Shown one piece after another: positions 8,365-14,482 of a stretch of 21,880 nt of DNA. The stretch spans positions 1-21,880 of the forward strand of contig DASQFU010000074.1 of the NCBI GenBank assembly GCA_035632955.1, written 5' to 3'. This DNA is from DASQFU01 sp035632955 (lineage in GTDB: Bacteria; Eisenbacteria; RBG-16-71-46). Below the pieces are notes generated by a model. That model was not told where the DNA came from and searched no databases. It saw only the letters and a list, made by a program, of their open reading frames with translations. The stretch's first letter is position 1, and every line of letters starts with the position of its first letter. The position numbers and the translations under genes were made by a program.

Positions 8365-8589
8365 CGGCGCGACGCTCTGCGCGGCGCCACCTCGGCGATC
8401 GCCTCCCGACCGAGGCGCGGGTCCCGCGGCTGCCGGCCGGGTGCCGCTCTTCTGCTGAGGCCCGGGCGGCCGAGGCTTCCACGCTCGAGCGCGCTCCCGC
8501 CCCGGCCGTCTGGGCCCGGCTGTGGGAGCGCGAGCGCTCCACGAGGCCAAAAAGGCCTTGAAGGCGCTGCGGAAGCGGCCGATTTGTTA
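8365..8589. other. GC-rich intergenic stretch with two adjacent hairpins, no recognised gene
   Basis: No convincing gene is seen between the tRNA terminator and the next promoter. Two hairpins stand side by side: GTG-g-GAGCG / CGCTC-CAC (8522-8542, loop CGAG) and AGGCC / GGCCT (8544-8558, loop AAAAA). Neither has a U-run. A 23-codon ORF from GTG 8522 to TGA 8591-8593 encodes a basic, helix-like peptide (HEAKKALKALRKRPICY at its end). It lacks a clear ribosome-binding site and is not called as a gene. Confidence 0.4.
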
Positions 8590-8617
8590 TTGACGACCGG
8601 GAGGTGCTCCGTATACT
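8590..8617 (+). promoter_or_regulatory. Sigma-70-type promoter upstream of the acidic ORF and speD
   Basis: TTGACG at 8590-8595 and TATACT at 8612-8617 are separated by 16 bases. Transcription would start near 8624, giving an untranslated leader of about 70 bases to GTG 8693 or 114 bases to ATG 8738. It probably drives the acidic ORF and speD, and perhaps speB, since no terminator is seen between them. Confidence 0.7.
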
Positions 8618-8620
8618 GCC

Positions 8621-8641
8621 GGTGCTTTTTTGAAAAGCACC
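8621..8641 (+). promoter_or_regulatory. Perfect inverted repeat at the predicted transcription start
   Basis: Arms GGTGCTTTT (8621-8629) and AAAAGCACC (8633-8641) are exact reverse complements around a 3-base TTG centre. The repeat begins 3 bases after the -10 box. As DNA it could be an operator overlapping the start site; as RNA it would make a hairpin at the very 5' end of the transcript. It has no U-run, so it is unlikely to be a terminator. Confidence 0.6.
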
Positions 8642-8737
8642 GCATCTTGCGGGCGCAAAGGCGCATCCAACGCGCTTCGCGAGAGGCATGATGTGAACCT
8701 GCGACGCAACGGGTCAGGGAAATCAGCCGAGGCGGCC

Positions 8738-8971
8738 ATGAAGAAGAAAAAGGGTATCGGCGACGACACGTTCGGGGGACTTCCGGACGACGAGTTGGAG
8801 AAGTTGGGCGACGACGAGGAAGAGAACGACGCAGACGAGTACGATGACGACGACGAGCTCGGCGAGGACGACGAGGAGTTCGACGAGGAAGACGAGGAGC
8901 TCGAGGACGACTACGAGGACGACGAGTTCGGCGAAGATCTCGACGCCGTCGAAGGCGATGACGAGAACTAG
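8738..8971 (+). CDS. Small extremely acidic protein of unknown function
   Basis: No known family is recognised. From ATG 8738 the protein has 77 residues: MKKKKGIG, a short segment (TFGGLPDDELEKLG), then an almost unbroken acidic run. By count 24 Asp and 20 Glu make 44 of 77 residues acidic, with 5 Lys and no Arg. There is no signal peptide or membrane segment. A GAGG 5 bases before ATG 8738 favours this start. GTG 8693, preceded by AGAGG at 8682-8686, would add 15 residues and is a real alternative. Just before it lies a minimal AUG-AUG-UGA (8688-8696). The gene has its own promoter and is followed 70 bases later by speD. Low-complexity acidic ORFs can be spurious, but promoter, ribosome-binding site and Lys-rich start argue that it is translated. 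Confidence 0.65.
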   Translation: MKKKKGIGDDTFGGLPDDELEKLGDDEEENDADEYDDDDELGEDDEEFDEEDEELEDDYEDDEFGEDLDAVEGDDEN

Positions 8972-9008
8972 CTCATGAACGTGAGCTGGTGGAAAAGAGA
9001 GCTTGGAT

Positions 9009-9030
9009 CGCAGCCCTGGCTGCGGGGAGG
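9009..9030 (+). promoter_or_regulatory. Hairpin abutting the speD ribosome-binding site
   Basis: CGCAGC (9009-9014) pairs with GCTGCG (9019-9024) around loop CCTG. The stem ends on the first G of the ribosome-binding site GGGGAGG (9024-9030), 11 bases before ATG 9042. A smaller inverted repeat, AGCTCA/TGAGCT (8970-8987), overlaps the stop codon of the acidic ORF. The arrangement could tune speD translation, but regulation is inference. Confidence 0.4.
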
Positions 9031-9041
9031 TGGCTAGCGCG

Positions 9042-9482
9042 ATGGACGGTTTCGGCCCGCACCTGATGCTGGACGGGTATGGGTGTGAGAAATCAAAGCT
9101 CGAGGATCTCAACCTCATCTACCGCATTCTGGACGAGCTGCCCGCGCGGATCGGCATGACGCGGATCATGCCTCCTTACGTATTCAGGTACAGCGGTTTG
9201 AAGCCGGAAGACTGGGGTATTTCCGGGTTCGTGCTGATTGCCGAGAGCCACATCAGCATTCATACGTTCCCTGAAAAGAACTTCGTGAGCGTCGACATCT
9301 TTTCATGCAAGTCGTTCGACACGGAGTTCGCGTCGCGCTATCTGCAGGAAGCCTTTGGCATGTCGAAGGTAGAGAGCAACGTGCTCGACCGCGGGACCGA
9401 GTTCCCGAAGACCCTGAACGGCGCCGCGCGAGTGGCGCGCGCCGAGCGGCGGCGCGCTCGACCCGCAGTGCGACCCGCCTGA
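9042..9482 (+). CDS. speD: S-adenosylmethionine decarboxylase proenzyme
   Basis: A 146-residue class-1B (short prokaryotic) AdoMet decarboxylase. It self-cleaves between Glu68 and Ser69 in LIAESHISIHTFPE, turning Ser69 into the pyruvoyl cofactor. His74 and Cys89 (DIFSCKSF) match the known processing and catalytic residues. The product, decarboxylated AdoMet, donates aminopropyl groups for spermidine. ATG 9042 follows GGGGAGG at 9024-9030; an upstream in-frame TTG at 9003 is rejected because the family starts near here. The last 20 or so residues are Arg/Ala-rich and not typical of the family. It sits between the acidic ORF and an agmatinase-family gene, so the local theme is polyamine synthesis. 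Confidence 0.95.
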   Translation: MDGFGPHLMLDGYGCEKSKLEDLNLIYRILDELPARIGMTRIMPPYVFRYSGLKPEDWGISGFVLIAESHISIHTFPEKNFVSVDIFSCKSFDTEFASRYLQEAFGMSKVESNVLDRGTEFPKTLNGAARVARAERRRARPAVRPA

Positions 9483-9497
9483 TTCCACGCCTCCCGC

Positions 9498-9532
9498 GAG
9501 GGCCCTGTGCGACGCGCTCGCCCAGGGCTCTC
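9498..9532 (+). promoter_or_regulatory. Hairpin between speD and speB
   Basis: GAGGGCCCTG (9498-9507) pairs with CAGGGCTCTC (9523-9532) over 10 bp with one G-U pair and a 15-base loop. There is no U-run after it. It might be an mRNA processing or stability element; no function is claimed. Confidence 0.35.
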
Positions 9533-9549
9533 GCCGTCTCGAGCGACCG

Positions 9550-10485
9550 ATGAGCCGACCCGACTGGCCGAGCGGCCTGCCGTACAACTTCGGTGGCCTC
9601 GACGAAGCGCACGCCTCTCCGGAGACGGCGCGCGCGATGGTGCTCCCGGTGCCCTACGACTTTACGACGTCCTACCAGGGCGGCACGCGGTCGGGCCCCG
9701 ACGCCATCCTGGCGGCGTCCCGCAACATGGAACTGTGGGACGAAGAGGTCGGCCCCGTGTATCGGACCGGCATCCACACCCTGCCCTCGCTCGAGCCGAC
9801 CGCGGAGGGGCCGGGGGCGATGATCGAGCGCGTCGAGCAGGCGGTCGACTGGATCGCGGGGCGCGAGCGGCTGCCGGTCATCCTCGGCGGCGAGCACAGC
9901 ATCACGACCGGGGCGGTGCGCGCGCTGCGGCGGCGTCACGCGCGGCTCTCCGTGCTGCAGATCGACGCGCATGCCGACATGCGCGACACTTACCTCGACT
10001 CGCCCCATAGTCACGCCTGCGTCATGCGAAGGGTGCGCGAGCTGGTGCCGGCCGTTTCGGTCGGGATCCGCTCGATGAGCGAGGAAGAGGCCGAGGAGCT
10101 GCAGGCGCGGCCGCAGCCGATCTGGACCACGCGCCAGTTCCGGGCGCTCGGTGGCCGCTGGCAGCCGATCCTCGATTCGCTCACCGACGAAGTGTTCGTC
10201 ACGTTCGATCTCGACGGTCTCGATCCGTCGATCCTTCCCGCCACCGGCACTCCAGAGCCCGGCGGGTTGGACTGGTACGAAGCCGTGGACCTGCTGCTGG
10301 CCGTCGGTGCGCGCTCGCGGATCGTCGGCTTCGACGTCGTGGAGCTCGCGCCGATCCCGGGCCAGGTTGCCTCGGATTTCCTCGCCGCGCGGCTGACCTA
10401 TCGCCTGATCGGTATCGCGCTCGGAGCGGGACCCGGTGACGCCGGGGCCGCGCGCGCGCGCCAGCCCGACGCGTTGCGCGCCTGA
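9550..10485 (+). CDS. speB: Agmatinase-family ureohydrolase
   Basis: A 311-residue member of the arginase/agmatinase family with all metal-binding motifs: GGEHS (His116), DAHADMRD (Asp139, His141, Asp143) and FDLDGLDP (Asp220, Asp222), which hold two Mn ions. SPHSHACVMRR (about 151-161) aligns with the substrate-side loop. Agmatinase makes putrescine and urea from agmatine. Next to speD, and with no spermidine synthase in the window, the alternative is an N1-aminopropylagmatine ureohydrolase that makes spermidine directly, as known in Thermus; sequence inspection cannot separate the two. The start ATG 9550 has only a weak upstream GAG. A 67-base gap with a hairpin separates it from speD. Confidence 0.9.
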   Translation: MSRPDWPSGLPYNFGGLDEAHASPETARAMVLPVPYDFTTSYQGGTRSGPDAILAASRNMELWDEEVGPVYRTGIHTLPSLEPTAEGPGAMIERVEQAVDWIAGRERLPVILGGEHSITTGAVRALRRRHARLSVLQIDAHADMRDTYLDSPHSHACVMRRVRELVPAVSVGIRSMSEEEAEELQARPQPIWTTRQFRALGGRWQPILDSLTDEVFVTFDLDGLDPSILPATGTPEPGGLDWYEAVDLLLAVGARSRIVGFDVVELAPIPGQVASDFLAARLTYRLIGIALGAGPGDAGAARARQPDALRA

Positions 10486-10508
10486 ACGCAACCGCCTCTC
10501 GCCCGGCC

Positions 10509-11693
10509 ATGTCCGAAGCGCCCGCGCGCCTGCTACTGCGGAAGAATCAGGACCGGCGGGTGCGCGGCGGCCACCCGTGGATCTTCAGCAACGAGGTCGC
10601 GGAAGTGCGCGGCCAGCCTGCCGACGGGGACCTGGTCGAGGTTCACGATGCGCGCGGTGCGTTTCTCGGTCGCGCGTACTACAACCGCCGGAGCCTGATC
10701 TGCGCCCGTCTGCTGACGCGCGGCCGTGACGAGATCGATGCCGATTTCTTCACGCGCCGAATCGAGCGCGCGCTGCGGCTGCGCGAAACGTTCTACGCCG
10801 GTGCCCAGGCGGTGCGGTTGGTCTATGGCGAGGCGGATCAGCTTCCCGGGCTGATCGTCGACCGGTACGGCGCCGTTCTCGCGGTCCAAATCCTGACGCG
10901 CGGGATGGAAGCGCGCGCCGAGCTGATCCGGACCGCGATCGAGCGCGTGCTCGCGCCACAGGGCGTGATGCGGATGGCCGACTCGCCGCTGCGCGCTCTC
11001 GAAGGCCTGCCGCTCGAACGCGGCGTGTGGTGGGGGGAGGTTCCAGAGCGAGTCGAGGTGGACCTTGAAGGATTCCGGCTCGAAGCCGACCTGCATGGCG
11101 GCCAGAAGACCGGCTTGTTCCTCGATCAGAGGGAGAACCGCGAGCACGCCGAGCGCCATGCGGCAGGCCGGCGCGTGCTGGACCTGTTCTGCTATCAGGG
11201 CGAGTGGGCGCTGCACGCCGCGCGCGGTAACGCGGAGCACGTGGTCGGCGTCGATTCGTCACAGCCGGCGCTCGAGGCCGCGGCTCGGAATGCCGAGCGC
11301 AACGGACTGGCCGATCGCTTCACGTGGACTCGCGGCGACGTCTTCGACGTCGCTCGGGCACGTCACCGTACGGGCGAGCGATACGGTCTCGTGATCCTCG
11401 ATCCGCCGGCGCTGGTGAAGTCACGCCAGCATCTGGCCGCGGGCGCGCGTGCCTATCGCGAGCTCAACCGCGTCGCGATGGCGCTGCTGGCCGAGGGCGG
11501 CACCCTCGTCACCTGCTCGTGCAGCCATCACCTCGAGGACGCGTTGTTCCGACAGGTTCTGCTCGAGGCCGCCCGCGCGGCGCGGCGGCCGTTCCGGGTT
11601 GCCGCTTGGACCGGGGAGGCGCCCGACCATCCTCAGCTCCTGGCCGTGCCCGAGACGCATTACCTAAAATGCGCGGTGCTTCAGGCTCTGTGA
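10509..11693 (+). CDS. rlmI: Class I SAM-dependent rRNA (cytosine-C5) methyltransferase, RlmI-like
   Basis: A 394-residue protein, close to the length of E. coli RlmI (396), which makes m5C1962 in 23S rRNA. It has an N-terminal PUA RNA-binding domain (RRVRGGHPWIFSNEV), a middle segment VYGEADQLPGLIVDRYG (105-121), GGQKTGLFLDQRENR (about 197-211), the SAM-binding motif VLDLFCYQGEWALHAARG (223-240), catalytic-loop ILDPPALVKSR (297-307) and TCSCSHHL (335-342), which carries the Cys pair expected for C5-cytosine chemistry. It starts 23 bases after speB, so it may share the transcript, though the functions are unrelated. The exact target base is inferred from the family. Confidence 0.88.
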   Translation: MSEAPARLLLRKNQDRRVRGGHPWIFSNEVAEVRGQPADGDLVEVHDARGAFLGRAYYNRRSLICARLLTRGRDEIDADFFTRRIERALRLRETFYAGAQAVRLVYGEADQLPGLIVDRYGAVLAVQILTRGMEARAELIRTAIERVLAPQGVMRMADSPLRALEGLPLERGVWWGEVPERVEVDLEGFRLEADLHGGQKTGLFLDQRENREHAERHAAGRRVLDLFCYQGEWALHAARGNAEHVVGVDSSQPALEAAARNAERNGLADRFTWTRGDVFDVARARHRTGERYGLVILDPPALVKSRQHLAAGARAYRELNRVAMALLAEGGTLVTCSCSHHLEDALFRQVLLEAARAARRPFRVAAWTGEAPDHPQLLAVPETHYLKCAVLQAL

Positions 11694-11759
11694 GCCGGTC
11701 GAAACGCGCCCGGCCGGAGCGGACAAACTTGCGCGCGAGCCCCTGTTCGTGCAGCAGTT

Positions 11760-11886
11760 GTTACACGAAGCCTGTAACTCGTTCTTCGCGTCGGTCCCGT
11801 TCCCGCCCGCCGACGGTCATGAGCCCCTTCTAATTCCTCGACACTCGCACATGATCGGCAGCGGCATCTGGATTGCAGTGTGCAAT
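11760..11886. promoter_or_regulatory. Two short dyads in the region upstream of the sortase pair
   Basis: The 271 bases between rlmI and the sortase-substrate gene hold no gene. Two inverted repeats stand out: GTTACA (11760-11765) with TGTAAC (11773-11778), and ATTGCA (11872-11877) with TGCAAT (11881-11886), the latter with only GTG between arms. They resemble operator half-sites. No confident -35/-10 pair was found, so the promoter of the sortase unit remains unplaced. Confidence 0.35.
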
Positions 11887-11964
11887 GACCGGCCGCCTGT
11901 TCACCGGGACTTCCAGAGAGGTTCCGCCCGATTGCGTTCGCCCATGAAAAAGGGGACTCCCACC

Positions 11965-12579
11965 ATGAAACGTTTCATGATCCTCCTCGTTGCGTTTCTT
12001 GCCGTGTCCGGGGCGGGCATCGCCGCCGCCGAGGACACGTATCTGCCCAGCAATCAGCCGCTCATCAAGGGAACTGTCACCGAGGTCGGCGAGCACTCGG
12101 TCACGGTCGACTCGTTCAACGGCGAGCGCATGACGTTCACCGTCGACTCGCGCACGGTCGTGCCCACGTCCTTGCAGGCTGGCACGCGCGTCAAGGTCGA
12201 GTTCCACGCCATGCAGGACGGTCGGTATCATGCGGCGCGCGTCACGCCGTTCCTGCCGACGGAAGAAGAGATCGCGTCGATCCGCCCAATGAGCAACGGC
12301 AACGACGATGTGAACGTTCGCGAGACGACGGCCGATGACGCCAAAGACGCCGATCGCTACGAGTCCACGTCACGAGTGGGGACGGAAACCAACCGGTCGC
12401 ACGCAGATCAGACGTCAACCACGCGGGACAAAAATCGTGATCGGGACGCGAACCTGATCGCCGACGAAGACGAGCTGCCTCGCACGGCGGGGAACGGAAA
12501 CTGGCTGGCCGTGATCGGCCTGATCGCGCTGGGAGCCGCGGGATCGCTGTGGCTGCTGCGGCGTCGCCAGAGGGTCTAA
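11965..12579 (+). CDS. Secreted sortase substrate with LPxTA sorting signal
   Basis: A 204-residue exported protein. The signal peptide covers residues 1 to about 22 (hydrophobic run ending AAA). A small beta-rich domain follows at about 34-92 (LIKGTVTEVGEHSVTVDSFN and after), reminiscent of DUF5666-type OB-like domains. Residues 105-168 are hydrophilic, rich in Asp, Thr and Arg, and probably disordered. The C-terminus is a classic cell-wall sorting signal: LPRTA at 171-175, a hydrophobic segment 180-198 and a basic tail RRRQRV. ATG 11965 follows AGGGG at 11951-11955; an ATG at 11944 is less likely. The sortase gene begins 27 bases downstream. The molecular role of the displayed protein is unknown. 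Confidence 0.8.
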   Translation: MKRFMILLVAFLAVSGAGIAAAEDTYLPSNQPLIKGTVTEVGEHSVTVDSFNGERMTFTVDSRTVVPTSLQAGTRVKVEFHAMQDGRYHAARVTPFLPTEEEIASIRPMSNGNDDVNVRETTADDAKDADRYESTSRVGTETNRSHADQTSTTRDKNRDRDANLIADEDELPRTAGNGNWLAVIGLIALGAAGSLWLLRRRQRV

Positions 12580-12606
12580 CGCCGGAATGACGCCCGAACG
12601 TTCGGA

Positions 12607-13296
12607 ATGACAAGGCTTCGAATCGCCAGTACCAAGCTCGAGCGTTTGCTGTTGATGGTCGCGCTCGTGTCGATCGGGTTCTGGGTCGGGAGCGCCGCGG
12701 ACCGTTGGAGCTTTCAACTTCAGGGTGCGCGGCGTCTCGACGCGGCGTTAGACGCGGCCATGAGTTGGGTGGGGTCCGATCCGGTCGCGGCCGCGACCCG
12801 AGCCGAGGTGCGAAAGAGCGGGTTGATCGGGAGGATCGAGATCCCGAGGCTCGGCATCCGGGCGATCGTGGCGGAGGGCGTCGCTAACCGAACGCTCGAC
12901 CGTGCGGTCGGCCACCTGCCTGCGACCGCGCTTCCCGGCGAGAACGGGAACGTCGGCCTCGCGGGTCATCGCGACACGTTCTTTCGCAAGCTGAGCGGCG
13001 TTCGCGCCGGCGATCGCATCCGGATGACGACGCCTGACGGTGTGTTCCGTTACCGCGTCGAAAGCGTCCGGATCGTGAAGCCGGACCGAACCGACCTCTT
13101 GCACGCCGATGGAGCATCGCGCCTCACGCTCGTGACCTGCTACCCCTTCCGGTGGCTGGGATCGGCGCCGAAGCGATTCGTGGTGACCGCGAAGCAAGTG
13201 ACGTGGGCCGATGGCGCCGTCGACCGAATTTCGCTCACGAGCTCTCCGGGCTCTGCGAGCTCTCCGAGGGGATCCCGGTCGCGCCAGACTTCTTGA
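12607..13296 (+). CDS. Sortase, class D-like
   Basis: A 229-residue transpeptidase with an N-terminal membrane anchor (about 13-30) and a sortase domain. The catalytic triad is visible: His121 in GLAGHRDTFF, Cys178 in LTLVTCYPF and Arg190 in APKRFVV. The GHRDTFF and TCYPF...GSAPKRF pattern is that of class D, whose Bacillus anthracis member cuts LPNTA, close to the LPRTA of the gene just upstream. A two-gene anchoring cassette is therefore likely. The predicted start lacks a good ribosome-binding site; a 7-codon ORF (ATG 12587) ends in ATGA at this start and may aid re-initiation. The last 20 or so Ser/Arg-rich residues are encoded where the DUF1844 gene overlaps antisense (13235-13296) and are probably not part of the fold. 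Confidence 0.9.
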   Translation: MTRLRIASTKLERLLLMVALVSIGFWVGSAADRWSFQLQGARRLDAALDAAMSWVGSDPVAAATRAEVRKSGLIGRIEIPRLGIRAIVAEGVANRTLDRAVGHLPATALPGENGNVGLAGHRDTFFRKLSGVRAGDRIRMTTPDGVFRYRVESVRIVKPDRTDLLHADGASRLTLVTCYPFRWLGSAPKRFVVTAKQVTWADGAVDRISLTSSPGSASSPRGSRSRQTS

Positions 13297-13555
13297 CCTC
13301 GTCGACGTAGTTCATTCGCAGGTCGGTCACCGCCTGTTGGAGGACGCGCGTCTCGTCGGGCTCGAGGTTCCCGCGTGTCCGGGCCTCCAGCGCGCCCAGT
13401 GTGTCGATCGTGTCCCGCGCCACGTCGAGATTGCGCTCGATCTTCCGGGTCAGCGGATTCATGAGCTTGCCGAGCGCCATCATGCCGGTTTGCTGCAGAC
13501 CCAGTACGAGCTGGAGGAACAGGGCCGCCTGCCGCGAGGGTGATTCGTCGCTCAT
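13235..13555 (-). CDS. DUF1844 domain protein
   Basis: A 106-residue cytosolic helical protein matching DUF1844: FLQLVLGLQQTGMMALGK, then NPLTRKIERNLDVARDTID and GNLEPDETRVLQQAVTDLRM up to about residue 85, followed by a Ser-rich tail. The family is widespread in Acidobacteria, Gemmatimonadota, Myxococcota and similar groups, and has no known function. Its ATG overlaps the mazG stop (ATGA), so it is co-translated with mazG. Its last 62 bases overlap the 3' end of the sortase gene on the other strand. Confidence 0.85.
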   Translation of the reverse strand: MSDESPSRQAALFLQLVLGLQQTGMMALGKLMNPLTRKIERNLDVARDTIDTLGALEARTRGNLEPDETRVLQQAVTDLRMNYVDEVKKSGATGIPSESSQSPESS

Positions 13556-14361
13556 GGGCGTTGCTCCGCGGATGGATGCGACGGCGGCAAGGCTTTCGCT
13601 TCCTCCCACAAAGCATCGAGCTCCTCGAGCGTCGCGTCGGTCGGTGTGGCGCCGCGCTCGGCCAGGCGACGCTCGATATGGTGGAAGCGGTCGCGAAAAC
13701 GATGGCTGGCGGCCCGCAGCTCCCGCTCGGGATCCACCACGAGATGACGGGCGAGGTTGACCGCCGCGAACAAGAGATCTCCGACCTCGCGGGCGAGCCC
13801 CGGCGTGGTGTCGCCGCCAAGCTCGCCTGCGATCTCCCGCAGCTCTTCGTGCACCTTCGCGAGCGGGCCGCGCACGTCCGGCCAATCGAATCCGACGGCG
13901 CCGGCCTTCTCCTGGATCCGGTAGGCCGCGACCAGCGCCGGAAGGCCCTTCGGCTGCTCGCCGAGCAGCGAGCCGCTGCCCTGCTCGTCCTTCTTGATCT
14001 GCTGCCACTGGCGGAAGGCGCCCTCGCCGTCGCGAACCGTGGCGTCGCCGTAGACGTGCGGATGCCGGCGGACGAGCTTTTGCGCGGCGCGCTCGAGCGC
14101 ATCGGCGAGGCCGAGGCGGCCCCGCTCGCCGAGCAGCTCGAGACAGAAGATTCCGAGGAACACGAGATCGCCCAGCTCTTCGGCGATCTTCTCCGGATCG
14201 CCTTCGGCAATCGCCTCGCCCGACTCGACCGCCTCCTCCGTCAGATAGGGCGTCATGCTCTCCAGCGTCTGCTCGCGGTCCCATGGGCATCCCTCGGGGC
14301 CGCGCAGGCGGCGACATACGGCCACGAGCTCGGCGAAGGCACGCTGCTCACGATCGCTCAT
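13552..14361 (-). CDS. mazG: Nucleoside triphosphate pyrophosphohydrolase MazG
   Basis: A 269-residue two-domain MazG that hydrolyses NTPs to NMP and pyrophosphate (house-cleaning of non-canonical nucleotides; in E. coli linked to ppGpp control). The first domain opens RRLRGPEGCPWDREQTLESM and has metal-binding EEAVE...EELGD. A linker segment FRQWQQIKKDEQ and then VGFDWPDV lead into a second domain with KVHEELREIAGE...REVGDLLFAAVNLARH. ATG 14361 is chosen; a GTG three codons upstream (14370) is possible. A TATTGT on the minus strand (14374-14369) ends only 7 bases before the ATG, hinting at a leaderless mRNA. It is transcribed away from the oxidoreductase gene and is followed by DUF1844 with a 4-base overlap. 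Confidence 0.92.
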   Translation of the reverse strand: MSDREQRAFAELVAVCRRLRGPEGCPWDREQTLESMTPYLTEEAVESGEAIAEGDPEKIAEELGDLVFLGIFCLELLGERGRLGLADALERAAQKLVRRHPHVYGDATVRDGEGAFRQWQQIKKDEQGSGSLLGEQPKGLPALVAAYRIQEKAGAVGFDWPDVRGPLAKVHEELREIAGELGGDTTPGLAREVGDLLFAAVNLARHLVVDPERELRAASHRFRDRFHHIERRLAERGATPTDATLEELDALWEEAKALPPSHPSAEQRP

Positions 14362-14482
14362 GCACGCCACAATACCGGAGCGACTCCCACCACGGAAGAG
14401 CGAGGGACTGCGGCCGCGATGACGATGTTGGTGGCGTCGCCTTCACCGACACTCCGCACGTGGCCTCGTGTAGAGTGCGCAC

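Noticed and set aside
8522..8558. Twin hairpins as a terminator
   Set aside because: No T-run follows either stem, and the tRNA already has a better terminator at 8334-8364.
8522..8593. A 23-codon ORF encoding a basic helix-like peptide ending RKRPICY
   Set aside because: Its start overlaps a hairpin, no ribosome-binding site is clear, and its stop lies in the -35 box of the next promoter. It could be chance or a gene remnant.
8103..8666. A 187-residue minus-strand ORF containing GLEPATSCVTGRRSNQLNYNP
   Set aside because: That stretch is the antisense translation of the tRNA-Asp gene, a well-known spurious annotation. The rest is GC-rich low-complexity frame.
12587..12610. Seven-codon leader peptide before the sortase gene
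   Set aside because: It lacks a ribosome-binding site and any regulatory codon bias. Direct repeats CGGAATGAC (12583-12591 and 12603-12611) could be coincidence. Mentioned only with the sortase start.
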